A stretch of DNA of 64,000 nt from contig CM064696.1 in the NCBI GenBank assembly GCA_032717465.1, positions 54,147,277 to 54,211,276 on the forward strand. The letters run 5' to 3'. Every line of letters starts with the position of its first letter. The stretch's first letter is position 1. The notes beneath the pieces are model-generated. The model was not told the origin of the DNA, searched no databases, and saw nothing but the letters and a program-made list of their open reading frames with translations. Of the stretch, positions 1 through 11,590 are shown piece by piece. The position numbers and the translations under genes were made by a program. The stretch comes from Coenobita brevimanus (lineage: Eukaryota > Arthropoda > Malacostraca > Decapoda > Coenobitidae).

Positions 1-216
1 CATTAACACCGCAATGAGCTGCAGTTGTTATTCAGAAACCAATCATATGCCTTAAAAAACTAGAAAACGTCTTTTTCGTTATATTCTCACTACCTCTAAG
101 GAATATTATGCAACGTAGGCAACATCTCTCGTGCTCAAGGGGATTTTTTTTTTTAATGCATGGAAGAAGGAACTAAGGACCAGAACCCGCAAGACTGTTA
201 TATTATTCTTGCCTCC

Positions 217-219
<3 letters not shown>

Positions 220-255
<36 letters not shown>
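220..255. repeat. (CT)n microsatellite
   Basis: About 18 CT units followed by an A run. The flanking 1-300 has no gene signal. Confidence 0.95.
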
Positions 256-257
<2 letters not shown>

Positions 258-299
258 AAAAAAAAAAAACTCATCGAAAATAAACCAACAAAATTTATA

Positions 300-690
300 G
301 ACAGGCGCCTTAATCCCGTAAGGGTTGGATATGAACAAATCACCTCCACGTCACTCTGACCTCTGTTATTTAGCTTCCCTCACTCCAATTCACCTCCTCT
401 CTCTCTCATATATCTCTCCACCCCATCCCTCAATCTCATCGTCGGTCTCCCCATCCCCCTACCCCCTCCAGGTCAATCATACACTCTTCTAGTCAGTCTC
501 TCAATCCTCTCCACATGGCCAAACCATCTTACGGTACTTTTCCTAACGCTCTGAATCACGTCCACATCAACACCAAACCGCTCCTTCACCTCCTTATTTC
601 TCCATGTGTCTCTCCAAGTACCCCATCATGTCCATCTCAAACAATTCATTCTTACTGCTCTCTCTTATGGCTTGGGCCCTTCTAACCAAT
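300..690 (-). mobile_element. LINE family B 3' end (C-terminal ORF fragment), antisense
   Basis: On the reverse strand the frame reads WRDTWRNKEVKERFGVDVDV and then STVRWFGHVERIE, the RWFGHVERM-type C-terminal signature of RTE-like non-LTR retrotransposons, followed by a G/R/E-rich part and a [12 protein letters not shown] end corresponding to the plus-strand ACAAATCACCTCCACGTCAC region. It is 5'-truncated and mutated. Confidence 0.7.
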
Positions 691-951
691 CTAATGAGCC
701 GTTCTGTTCTAGAGTGTAATGGTTTGGCTAATTTCTCTTATTATGTTAATGAAATCGACCAAAGAGGGTTAATAGGCGGCAATTACAGGGTACCCGTAGT
801 ATTATACAAGTCATAGGGAGTACGTTATTATACTGTATATTTATACGGTATTTCACTATCCAGTCGTTCATCATCATCATCATTATCATCATCATTATTA
901 TTATTATTTTTATTATCATTATTATAGTATTATGATTATTCTCAATATTAG

Positions 952-998
<47 letters not shown>

Positions 999-1035
999 CC
1001 CACCACCACCACCACCACCATCGACATCATCATCA
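952..1035. repeat. (CAT)n then (CAC)n microsatellite
   Basis: About 15 CAT units pass into CCACCACCA and back to CATCAT. Surrounding 870-950 is an impure (ATT/CAT) tract. The antisense poly-Asp frame is an artefact of this repeat. Confidence 0.95.
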
Positions 1036-1150
1036 TCATCAATTGGTTCCTATTGCAAACACGTACCCACACAGCAACACATGACTCACCAACCTCTCAC
1101 ACGACTACATTTTTTTAGGTATGAGGTCATTTTTTTATGCATAATTTGTC

Positions 1151-1154
<4 letters not shown>

Positions 1155-1189
<35 letters not shown>

Positions 1190-2400
1190 CTGAACACTAA
1201 GAAACAATGACAAACACATATAAAACACACAAACACATGGACAGAGCACGAACAAGGATGAGTATTATACACCTCAGTAGGTCATAAAAGCCTAAGTAAA
1301 AAAAAAACAAAAAATCCATGAAGCTCATAAAAGAACACATAACAATGAACAGAACAAGAAGGGAAGATTTTAAGAAGGATAACACTAAATATAAACTGTG
1401 TAAAAAAAAATACAGGAAAGAACAGATCATGCAAGAGGAGAAATAAAGAAAAAAAAAAGACGGGGACGAACGACGAAACTGGAAGAGAAGCAAAAATTGA
1501 CATAAAAAGGCAAAGAATGGTTCACTGAAGAGGGGATATGGAAAGTGTAACAATGCTTAAACCCTTTTATCTGTCTGAAACCTAGGAGAGAGAGAGAGAG
1601 AGAAATATAAGAAAAAGAGACGGCTGTGGTTTGGAGGGGAGAGAAGGGGGGTAAAAGGGAGGGGTAGTGTGGAGGGAGGAACAGTCATGGGGAGGAGAGG
1701 AGAGAGGAGGAGGAGGAGGAGAGAGCAGGTGGGAGGGGGGAGACGAGAGAGAGAGGGAGAGAGAACGGATGGGGGGGTAAAGCTTCGACCCAGGCTACGA
1801 GGAACAACATTACCACACCTGTAAGCGACCGCACACACCTACCCGCCTAAACCCGCAGCTACACCTTCACCTACACCTACACAGCGAGAAGCAGGGGGGT
1901 GTAGCGGGGTGTTGGAGGGAGGGAAGGGGTGAGGGGAGGGGATGGATGGACTGGTGAGGGCGTAGGGGAGATGTATGGAGGGGAGAAATGGATGAAAAAT
2001 GTAGAGACTCTCTCCTACCTTGCTCCTGGAGTAGTGACATGGCGCCCTCGTCCAGCCTCTGCCACTCGCTCTCACTCTCTCTCTCTCTCTCCCCTCCCCT
2101 ACCTCCCTCCCTCCCCTCTCTTCTCACTCTCTATCTCCCCGGACCCCTCTCCTCCCCTACTTGCTCTCTTTCCTCTCTCTCGCCAACCCTCCTCCTCCAC
2201 CTCTTTCTTCTTTCTGCTCTCTTTAGTATCTTCTATTTGCCTTTTCTGCATTAATCCCTTCACAACGATGATATACTGGATATTCTTGCTATCTCCCTCT
2301 TCCTCCCCTCCTTGGCTCTCTTTTCTCACCCTCCTCCTCCTCCTTTCTTCCACTCTCTTTTAATCTCTTCTGTCCTTCCTCCATTCACCAGGTCAATAAT
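1155..2400. repeat. Purine-rich to pyrimidine-rich strand switch with (GA)n and (CT)n
   Basis: (GA)n at 1155-1187 and 1588-1602, a G/A-rich stretch at 1585-1770 and 1880-1990, then a C/T-rich stretch at 2060-2380 with (CT)n at 2075-2092. No long exact inverted repeat was traced. The open frames on both strands are low-complexity and are not called as genes. Confidence 0.7.
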
Positions 2401-2672
2401 ATGCTTAGTAATATCAAACCTACTTTAGAATTACATATAAAAAAAAAGTTTAGTATTTGTAAAGCTCCAAAAATAAAGTTCCGGCAATTTTTTTTTCTTT
2501 TTACAATGTATTCTTGCATAATTTGGTTCATGGCTGCCTAAGACGGTATCATATTATTTGCCCCGAGGTGGATGGAGAGGTCTGGATGGTTATGATGATG
2601 ATGATGCCTAACTGACTGATGACAATGACGACGACGAAAAATATGATGATAATGATGATGATGACGACAATA

Positions 2673-2718
<46 letters not shown>

Positions 2719-2775
2719 GGAGGAGGAGGAGGAGGAGGGTTGACTAACTGATTGACTGACTGACTGACTGATGAC
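2673..2775. repeat. (GAT)n-(GAG)n-(CTGA)n compound microsatellite
   Basis: About 15 GAT units, then GAG units, then GACTGACTGACT. A GGTCTGGATGGTTATGATGATG sequence upstream (2578-2610) resembles the (GAT)n-tailed LINE 3' ends, so it may be retrotransposon-seeded. Confidence 0.85.
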
Positions 2776-3317
2776 GATGATAATGATGATATTAAAAAAA
2801 AAAAAAAACTAGTACCCCTCCAATATTAAAAGTCTGACCATTTTTACCAATGCTATTCTCGTCGATTCAGGAACTCCCAAACACCTCTTCCTAAGTGATT
2901 TACTCTGCTTATTACTCCCAACTATTCAAGGTCACTCAAGTCATTTAAATATATCCATGCTCATCATTAATAACATACAAACTGATATTAACTAGCCGTA
3001 TTAAAAAAAAAAATAATAAATAAATCGATAAGGAAGAGGTGTTGGGGAATTTCCTTACCCATCGAGTTTATGGGCTCAAATCCCCCGCGTTTTTTTTTTC
3101 CCCTTGGGGAAGTTGGAATTAGGAAAAAAAAAAATACCCTGCTGCCTTAACGACTTACGTGTACTTGGCAAGCATTAAAATCCGCATTATCGTCAGGTGA
3201 GGAAGCTCCCTGGCATCTTTTCCTCGGCGATTTATTTTTTGATATGGATGATTAATATTCGTTTGTACGTTGTTGATGCAGAATATGCCGATACTGGAGA
3301 TTTATAATACACAGAGG

Positions 3318-3520
3318 ACAGTAAGGTGTAATGAACAAAATAAACCGCCTACCAAAAGGTGTTAGGGAGCTTCCGTATCCACCGAGAATATGGGCATGGC
3401 GATAGTGGTAGGGTTTATCTACCACAGAAGAGGACAGTAACGTGTAATAAACAAAATAAACCGCTTGGGAAAAGGTGTTACGGGACTTCCTTACCCAACA
3501 AGAATACGGACCTGTTTCCT
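3318..3520 (+). repeat. Dispersed repeat family D, tandem pair
   Basis: Two units of about 110 bases: GGTGTAATGAACAAAATAAA with CCGC, then AAAAGGTGTTAGGGAGCTTCC and GAGAATATGGG. Related single units: 2858-2935 (minus), 3010-3085, 9010-9055, 19575-19630, 27030-27105, 38425-38505, 46690-46740 and 60985-61065. The shared core is RTGTAATATGCAAAATAAAT followed by CGCTAAGGAAGAGGTGTTA and a GCTTCC word. No coding sequence or terminal repeat was seen. Confidence 0.6.
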
Positions 3521-3548
3521 CCTGACATATATGGTAAAGAGCACTGGG

Positions 3549-3582
<34 letters not shown>

Positions 3583-5096
3583 AGGCTGCAAGAATAAATT
3601 TTCGTATGCGTCACCTCCTTAGACTGAAAAATAATCGCCTAAGCTGAGTACAATCGTCTGGAGACAGCAAAACTTAACGCACACGCTACCGGATGGAATA
3701 ACAGCACAAAATATAAATAGGAGATTCAGCAGTATAGTCTTCATTAATTCCATCACTACTAGAGGTCTAGCCTAAGCTGAATAAAGTCGTCTGTAGGCGA
3801 AAAAAAAAAAATAGAATAATCCAGAAAACGTCGCCGGCTTCAATAACAACGCAAAAATATAATCCCGAGATGCAGCACCCGTGTCTCATCTCACTCTTCC
3901 TCGCTGCCAGCCGTACAAAGTTTACAAGTGTGTGTTCCCATGGCCAACTCCTCATTACTCTGCTTGCTACCCTGAGCCGGGATTTATAAACAAACTCAGG
4001 CTCTTATGCTCAACACCTTAAATAAATCGCGACGTGGAATGCAACCTCACAATTCATGACGACAATTTCTGACCCACGTGGCCTTTCTATATCGCTGCTG
4101 ATTGCACTCTGTAGTGTGGGATGCAGGCTGAAAATCTCCTAATAATCACAGGTGTTCCATAAATAACCGTCAAGAAGTACAAGCCTTGTATTCCACCTCA
4201 GGATTTAAGGTTTACGTATACTGTTTAGGTTCGTATTCTCACCGGAGGGAGGAAGCGGATCAGAAGATGGTGAGGAAGTGGGTTTAAAGGTAGGGAATGA
4301 GGTAAAACTGGAAGGAAGGAGGGACAGTGTTGGAGATGGTGTATGCTGTACCCTGGTGGAGGCGGAGATGGTTCCTGTAATTGCTACTATGTTATGTTTG
4401 AGCCTATACTTGGTGGCGTTGGGTATCCTGGGTGGAGCAAAGCCGCTGGCAGCTACAACGTCCACCCAGAGCCACTCCTCCTGTATCCTTGCACCACTCC
4501 ATGGAAAAGGACCCTGGACTGACCCTGGTGAGGAGGTGTCTATCACAAGGGCACCGGCTCCCTAAACTATATTTACCGTACTGTAAGTCTTGTAGGACGG
4601 CCCCACACAGATGCAGGTGTTTACCTGAGGTCGGCGGGTTTAATCGGCCAGGCAAATCAACAAAAACAACGGATCTAGTGTCTCTTCCATATCAGTTTAC
4701 TTTAAAAACTGTTACGTATCGAACTTATGTTTCCAAACCAGTCAGGAACAGAAATTTCATGTGGTAACAAACAAGAGATCATGATAATACAGTTTTTACA
4801 GCTGTGCAGTATATATCGTTAATTAATCTTTTAAGTTGGTCAGTCCTTGATGAAGAAAAGTACCTTAATGGTCATTTTCATTAAATTAGGTAGCATCATT
4901 CAAAAACAGCCACAACTCTACTTCTACCTGACTTTGGGAAAACGTAAAAAGTGGGGGGTACAGCCCTTCTCTTCCACATCCCTTTCCGCACTTCATGTAT
5001 TAATTAGGATATCTAATTAATTTAACAAACTATAAGAACATAAATAAACGGTACAGTACATCCGCAATATTAATATTAATAAAAATTACTATGCAC

Positions 5097-5097
<1 letters not shown>

Positions 5098-5137
<40 letters not shown>

Positions 5138-5201
5138 GCTACCATGCCTACAGAAGCAATCGAAGACCCAGACAAATCCATCCAGATCCAACCCAGCTCA
5201 G

Positions 5202-5264
<63 letters not shown>
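5098..5264. repeat. Inverted pair of (GA)19 and (CT)17, plus (CA)n
   Basis: (GA)n at 5098-5136 and (CT)n at 5204-5236 are complementary and 67 bases apart, so they could pair as a long stem; (CA)n follows to 5264. The apparent ORFs across this are repeat artefacts. Confidence 0.9.
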
Positions 5265-5267
<3 letters not shown>

Positions 5268-5524
5268 GAAATAGATCACAGGAGCCAGCGGAGTAGACCC
5301 GCCCATGAAATCTCACAGGAGGGCGAGTTTAAAGCGAGACTTTTGATTCGGGTTAACTGAAAGTAAATGGGGGGGCTTGGTTGGAAGGTGAGGACCGAGG
5401 AAGGATTACATGATGAGGAAGTGGGTTTAAAGTTGGGAATGGGATAAAAGTGGAAGGATGGTGAGACGCAATGGAAGGTTGGACGATAGGACGCGAATTT
5501 CAGGATAAGGAAAACGTATGGAAA

Positions 5525-6480
5525 TACCCAGATAAGTAGATAAAGTACAGATAGATAGCCAGTCCAGTTAGATAGACAGGTAAGTGAAATATCAGTACGC
5601 AAAATAAATCACTAAGGATGATTCTTCGAAGTCTCCTGTGCCATGCATTCACCATTAATTCCACCACCAAGCACAGGTAGATAGGCTGGCAGGCAGGCAG
5701 GTAGGAAGGTAGGCAGAAAGACAAATACAGTGACAGACAGAAAGACAAAAAGAATATAGAAACGCAAAATAAACTGCGTCCACAACGCTTCCTGTTTTGT
5801 CCTCCACCCACCACCAACCCCATCATCCCCACCATCACGTTCCACGATAAACCAAAAACAAATCACTTTGCCAATCCTTCCCGCTTCCTTCCACCAACAA
5901 TAACCACCATCACGTTTTTTAGGCTGACTGATAGACAGATAGACATAGCATAGGTACAAAAATATATCGCATGGCCTCCTTCCTCCTCCCTACTCCAACC
6001 ACCACCACGTTTCTTTACGCTAAGATAAACGGCTACATATTTAATAAACGATAAGCAGACGGATGGGCAGCTTACAGACAGATAAATACATTAAACGACA
6101 GATAGATAGAGGTTATACAGACTGATAAGTAAAGACAGATAGAAAATGGAGATAATTGTCATTCTGTATACCCTTCCTTCTCCCACCACCAACACACCAA
6201 TGTCTCTGTTCCGATAGATGGTTAAACAGATAGATAAACAGATAGACAGAGGGATGGACAAACAGACCCAATACAGATATACCATACCTCTCTAAGCTAT
6301 TACGGTAGATGATTATATAGTTAGAAAATTTAACTGAACTGTTAGATAAAATCACACAGAAGGATAGATATAGGTAGACATACAAAAAAAATATAGGGCT
6401 TACTCTTCCTTCTCCTACCACCACCACAACCACACTATCTACTACCATCACCACCACCACCGCACGTTCTCCTTTAAGCT
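5525..6480. repeat. Divergent array alternating GATA-rich and CCACCA-rich blocks
   Basis: Blocks of AGATAGATAGACAG-like sequence alternate with CTTCCTTCTCCCACCACCA-like sequence at least four times, with repeated ACGTTT/ACGTTC and CAAAATAAA(C/T) words at the joints. Units are 130-250 bases and diverged. The antisense open frames here are repeat artefacts. Confidence 0.65.
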
Positions 6481-6639
6481 GCAGTCCTCACCTTTCATTT
6501 TTTATCATTCCAATCCCCATCACCCGTAGCCATCGGAAATACTGACTCCCTTTGTTCACTGTTCTTGTTCAGTGTTCATCATGTTCATTCTCGAGAACAC
6601 ATTACAATATCTTATCCTATTGTTTGTTGACTCTTGGCG

Positions 6640-6830
6640 ATTTTCGTTCCTTTGCAGCTGACTTCCCGTCGTCCAGTGGCTGAAAAGGACAGTGCTCTGG
6701 TTCTACAACCTTTTCACGGCACTTCTTCGTGACTGGCATCAAATTACAGAGTTAATCTACTGTTACAACTCAGCATTCAAGATGGAGTGATGGCGATTTT
6801 AGGCAAGGACAGAGTATGAAAAGAAGAAAA
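6640..6830 (+). repeat. Dispersed repeat family C copy, intergenic
   Basis: TTGCAGCTGACTTCCCGTCG, GGCACTTCTTCGTGACTGGC and CAACTCAGCATTCAAGATGG align with the two intronic copies; this is the most diverged of the three. Confidence 0.55.
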
Positions 6831-7004
6831 TTGTTTATGCGACATCTTCATTCTCGTGACCATTCGCCTTTGTTAGAGGTCACACTGCAAAATTATATCC
6901 TAGATGTTTGTGCTACAATGGATTATTTCTCATTTTCGTGCCAACTCATTTTACAATGAGGATTCAGTAAGAGGAATATAGCATCATTTTTATATAAAGT
7001 ATGG

Positions 7005-7140
7005 TATGGAAGTGTGACTCATTCAACTGGGCAAACTTTGGTATCTATTTTATCAACATTTTTTCACCCTGTCCGTACCTCAACCCACATTAGAATGCGA
7101 AAGGAGGTCTAAATGATGATAATGATGATGATGATGATGT
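7005..7140 (+). mobile_element. Truncated RTE-like 3' end with (GAT)n tail
   Basis: GGAAGTGTGACTCATTCAACTGGGCAAACTT and the later GCGAAAGGAGGTCTAAATGATGATAATGATG follow the 3' end of the relic at 48930-49032. A short (TATG)n follows the (GAT)n. Confidence 0.6.
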
Positions 7141-7384
7141 ATGTATGTATGTACGTGACAATTCGTCTATTTAGGTAAATGTTAAGCATCATAGCCGAAA
7201 TCTAAAATCAGAATTCTTAAAAAAGAATGTACACACACACACACACACTATTTCCTGTCAACAAACAGCATGTCACCATTCTAGAAAATTGGTTATGACC
7301 ACCATCGGGCAATAACTGATTTCTTAATTGTACGTGGTGTCTTGAGGGAGTTTTGAGAAACTTCAGGAGGTTGTTCAATGGTTA

Positions 7385-7386
<2 letters not shown>

Positions 7387-7436
<50 letters not shown>
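7387..7436. repeat. (GT)25 microsatellite at SINE tail
   Basis: A pure GT run directly abutting the 3' end of the minus-strand SINE at 7437-7690. Confidence 0.95.
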
Positions 7437-7438
<2 letters not shown>

Positions 7439-7690
7439 TCACCGGGTCGGTCAGGATCACTTGATGGTCGTGATCGTCAGCTTTTACCCTCCCGGAAGGG
7501 AGCTGAGAGCTCATATAGTCCGATCTAAGGGCAAGGCTGTGACCTTCACACATGCACACACCCGTCCCCTTGCTCAAGGGGGACAGTAACCACCCACTTC
7601 GTCAGTGAAACTTTTCGCAACCTGAGCGAAGCGCGAACTCCCGTCCACCAGTTGGCAAGCGAGAGCGTTACCACTGCACCAGCGAGCGGT
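7437..7690 (-). mobile_element. tRNA-derived SINE flanked by (GT)n on both sides
   Basis: Reading the minus strand from 7690: CGCTCGCTGGTGCAGTGGTA followed by ACGCTCTCGCTTG is a tRNA-like 5' half with an A box (TGGTGCAGTGG), and GACGGGAGTTCGCGCTTC is a degenerate B box. A roughly 180-base tRNA-unrelated body follows and ends in (AC)n, the plus-strand (GT)25 at 7387-7436. Another (GT)n lies at 7710-7754. It does not fold as a complete functional tRNA. Confidence 0.75.
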
Positions 7691-7706
7691 AAAAAAGGTA
7701 ATGCCG

Positions 7707-7709
<3 letters not shown>

Positions 7710-7754
<45 letters not shown>
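7710..7754. repeat. (GT)22 microsatellite on the 5' side of the SINE
   Basis: A pure GT run beginning about 20 bases beyond the tRNA-like head of the SINE. Confidence 0.95.
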
Positions 7755-7757
<3 letters not shown>

Positions 7758-8139
7758 CAATGATACTATAACCGATAAGAATAAGCATGGTTCTCCAATA
7801 ACTCACATCCCTATTGGCGGCCTGTTGTCACCTGAGGGCCACTCCCACAACTTGGTTAGTAGGGTAAGTAGCGGTGGTATGAAAATTTGATAAGCCCTAG
7901 TTATGCGGTAGGTAGTGTCCATGGTTACCAGTGACAGTACAGTATTAACACTCAGTCACCCATGAATCGCTCAAAGCTGAACAATGCCATCTGACACTAG
8001 CAGGAACAGAACACAGGAACCGTTCTGACCATTAAGGGGTTGGTTACCAAGTCCTCAATGACCAACAGGACGTACTCTTGCTATTATCGTTCATCATTCA
8101 CTTCCCACAATTTCAAAGTTTTCTGGATACTGACGAACA

Positions 8140-8990
8140 GTCAGACTACAAATTCTGATAACTTAATAACAGCCGAAAGTGCGATGAAGTAGCCTAAACA
8201 ACTTAGAATGTGGTTTGTTTTTACCATCAGGCTGCCCGTCCTCCCATCTACACCACCATCATTTGAATAACTCACCACTCCATCCTTCCACCTAATCCTT
8301 GTTCTCCCACCTCCTCCCTTACCTCCTTGTTCACATACACTCTCCCTTTTAATCTCTGTCTCCATTCTCACCACACAGCTAACTCAGTTCGGGGTAGCTA
8401 CTTCTTGCATTTTCCAGCACATCCACGTCAACACCACAAATGCTTCTGAACTTCCTCATAAGCCTGTTTGTCTCTCCACATAATTCCTCACTTAAAAGTC
8501 TGGCTGGCACTATTCACAGTACTTTTTATATTCTCTTAATAAATACAGTACATGGATGTGTTAGCTATCACAATTTTTGTTCAACTTCTGTAACAGCAAA
8601 GTTGGCATCCAGATTTTCTAACACTCCTTCCTTAGCAATTTATTTGAACAGTGCACTTCAGTTGCTTCTATGTTACTGATACAAACTCTGTCAACTTTAA
8701 ACGACATAACTTCTATCTATCTATACCCAGATGCCTTAATCCTGTAAGGGGTGGCCACAAACAAATTGTCTCCATGTTGCTATGTCCCTTCCCGTTTTAC
8801 TGCCCTCTCCCCAACTTATACCCACATCTCTCATATACCCCTCTACTCCATCCCTTCATCTCATTCTCAGTCTCCCCCTCCCTCTCCCTCCCTCCACCTC
8901 ACTCATATACACTCTCCTAGCCAGTATCTCACTCTCCATCCTTTCCACACTGCCAAACCACCTCAGTGAACCATATTTCTCCCCACACTT
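8140..8990 (-). mobile_element. LINE family B 3' ends, two antisense pieces
   Basis: 8700-8990 reversed encodes [27 protein letters not shown] and RPRMRWRDGVEGYMRDVG, ends in [15 protein letters not shown], and is followed by (TAGA)n (plus-strand TATCTATCTA at 8718). 8140-8470 reversed carries RTRIRWKDGV and a WRDKQAYEEVQKH-like part, a second overlapping remnant. Stops interrupt both. Confidence 0.7.
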
Positions 8991-9394
8991 TCTATCACGC
9001 AGGAGAATATTAGGGTGTAATACACAAAATGAATCGCTAAGAACGACATGCTATTAAGTCACTTATGCCACTACAATATGGCTCAGGTATTCATTCAGGT
9101 CCCAATCCACAGACTTTAGCATCTGCATTAATGATGACCATATGGGCTTCATGGAATTTTCTCCTTGCAAACCTTGAGCTTCATTACTGGCAAGATAATA
9201 ATATCTAAGTCTTACATTTATATATTTCTAAAATTGGAGTTTTACCAAGGACACTACTTTGACACTACTTACAGAAAAAATACTTAACACATTTCTACTG
9301 CATACAATACAGAAATGTACAATCATTTTAGCATTTCTCTAGTGGCTTTTCACATTACCTGCCAGCTTCAGTCATTTCTGCCAGGTGAAAAACA

Positions 9395-9765
9395 TTATGG
9401 GTGACTTTACACTCCCTCTTCTGTCTTTCTTTCCTTCATTCTTTCCTCTTCCTTCTGCCTTTGGGTGACTACACTGAGTAACAAACCAAATGGTTTCCTG
9501 TACACCAGGAAACCATTTGCTGTGCTGGGTGGTAACCATATAACCAAACTATGGTGCCTGGAGGTTTAGTGGGTAATTAAGATGCTTCAATTGGACTGAG
9601 CCTGTGTAGGTTTATATCCAAGGAATGGTTTGAGTTTATTGCTCATGTAATGCCACTTAGGGATGAGCGAGGCTGGTCACTCTCATCTTAAAATGGCCGG
9701 ACCAACTTGCCTAGCCCTGGGTTCCTACATTCCTTATGGGGTGGCACAGGATTGGATGATAGATG
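9395..9765 (+). mobile_element. tRNA-like SINE family 2, copy 1
   Basis: A box-like TGGAGGTTTAGTGGGTAATT and a degenerate B box GGTTTATATCC, then GGGATGAGCGAGGCTGGTCA, CTCTCATCTTAAAATGG and CTAGCCCTGGG, ending GGATTGGATGATAGATG. An upstream segment with an inverted repeat GGTTTCCTGTACACCAGGAAACC (stem of about 9 bases) is shared with the copy at 45.9 kb, so the unit may be longer than the SINE core. Confidence 0.65.
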
Positions 9766-11590
9766 AAAAATACTGAAAAATGAAAAATAAAAATAAAAAG
9801 TTCATCACAAAAAGTATACCATACAATAAAAAAAATATTCTGCAAAGAAGAAGAAAATACCCAAGGAAAGAAATTACAAAATCACCTGGCAGACACTTCC
9901 TACATGCAGTACAGTATTCACCATAATTTTTTGCCACAAATACCAGATACAAAAATTATGGCTATTAATTTTCATCCTTTCATGGTCATATTTGGTTCTC
10001 TTTAACTAATAAGAGAGCATCAATAGCTCCAGGCACTTTCCTAAATTTTGCAATGCAGATAAAAAGGGACTGAAATTATGCACCTCTTAGGCAATTCTGC
10101 TGAAATAATTTTCCCCAAAACAAGATGGTCAAAACTGAATCCAATTAAAATTACTACCAGTAATACAATTTGCCAATAAATTCATGGGTTAGTCTTCATT
10201 ATCAGTGTATTTTCCCATCTCCTGTTCTCTCATCAGAAAAAACAGCATATATACGGGCTATGGTACTCTTAACATTTTCTCTTGAAACTTTCAACACCAC
10301 TTGTTTATCACAATGAGACAGGCAACTTGCAAAGCACATTTTTCTGCAAAGGAAAATGTTGCATACTATTAACTTCTAATTGCTTTTGCTTTCCTATTTA
10401 CTTCTAACAAAAACTACCGAATAAAATGCTTCTGTCAACCAGATGGATTGACTGCGGTAGCCACTTAAAACCAATAGAGTCATGGGACTCAAATTTAAGA
10501 TTTCTGAAACACAAGGGTAATTTTCGTATTCAAAACTGCAAAAAAATCTGCACAACGGAGAACAATATGCACGCCACCTAAGACTGAACACTAGACTGCG
10601 AGGGATGCTTGCAACATCAACAGGTTGCAATACTGCCCTATGACGAGAGCCTCTAGGCGACAAACGAGGGTACCAACGCAACAAAATGCTACAATATGAG
10701 TCAAAACTCACAGGCACTAAAAAGAAACTAAACATGCAAATACTTACAGCCACAATGCAAGGAGGAATCTGAGTCTGTTAAGTAAATGGAGTGAGAAGAG
10801 TGATGTGGAGGCCAGATGAAAGTCACCTGTTGCTCACGTAAACAATCCTGGACGCCACCTCGCGTCACTCCTTCGAACTGTTCAATTATCATCATTATCG
10901 TGCCGGAGAAATGCACGGCTCGTATTTATATCTTAAAGTCTTAGATAAAAATATTAGATAACGAGATTACAAGAGGAGAGATAGTGGAGTGAAAACAGGT
11001 TTTTGGCGTACCACCAATCGAGGTACCCTATTCACTGCCCTTTGACCTTGGCCCAAAAATCGGAATCCATGGGCTAAATTTACAAATGATCTTAGCCATT
11101 TTCTACGATAACTAAGTCTCCATAACCTCTGTCGCCACGAACGTGTGTGTGTGTGTGTGTGTGTGTTCCACTTTACTAATCACATTAGCTTGGTTGTTAA
11201 GTACGTGATAGCTATATGAGTGAAGACGTTCATAAAACTTCTCAAGTTTAGGATCCGTGTTTTGTATGTGTACAGTAGGAGGCTTTCTAGCACTTCTTTC
11301 TTATTATTTTTTTCCTTTGCACATTAAACGTTCATATTCTCTTGCATATTAATAAAATAATGTACGTTGATGTTAAAAATATTCTAAGCAGGATAAATAG
11401 GACGAAAAAGACCACTGGGATGTAACCTAATATGGAAAATAGGTTGAAAAAAACAAAAAAAGGTGCTAAAAAGCATCCTAAGCTGGGACGAATACGGCTC
11501 TAGGGGAGTTTATAAATAAGAAGGCCCGATGGGATTCTCAAACATAATCTAAGTCGATTACTTATCGTAACATATCTTAATTCCGTTTTT
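9765..11590. other. AT-rich intergenic stretch; weak minus-strand exon-like signal
   Basis: No recognised protein. On the minus strand, ATATAAATAC at about 10928 lies just upstream of an ATG (10916) whose short frame reaches a possible donor CAACAG|gtgact near 10830. This could be a non-coding or unrecognised first exon, but nothing downstream supports it. A (GT)12 lies at 11142-11166. Confidence 0.25.

Larger units (their letters stand above)
2400..5090. other. Gene-free stretch with family D units and A-runs
   Basis: Apart from the (GAT)n compound repeat and family D units, there is a 31-base A run (3549-3579) and paired TAAGCTGA(G/A)TA(A/C)A words at 3640 and 3770. 4205-4770 is more GC-balanced and shares GAGGAAGTGGGTTTAAAG with 5418, a small dispersed repeat. 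No gene evidence. Confidence 0.5.

Noticed and set aside
746..1072. Minus-strand frame with a poly-Asp run
   Set aside because: Produced entirely by the (CAT)n microsatellite.
4205..4767. Overlapping open frames of 80-113 codons on both strands
   Set aside because: Moderate GC content makes stops rare; no frame shows domain features or splice consistency.
7615..7690. Possible tRNA gene on the minus strand
   Set aside because: A and B boxes are present, but the 3' half does not form proper acceptor and T arms, and the sequence continues into a non-tRNA body; it is a SINE head.
10728..10916. Minus-strand TATA-like box with ATG and possible donor
   Set aside because: No downstream exon, domain or homology was found; listed only as a weak signal in the gene-free stretch.
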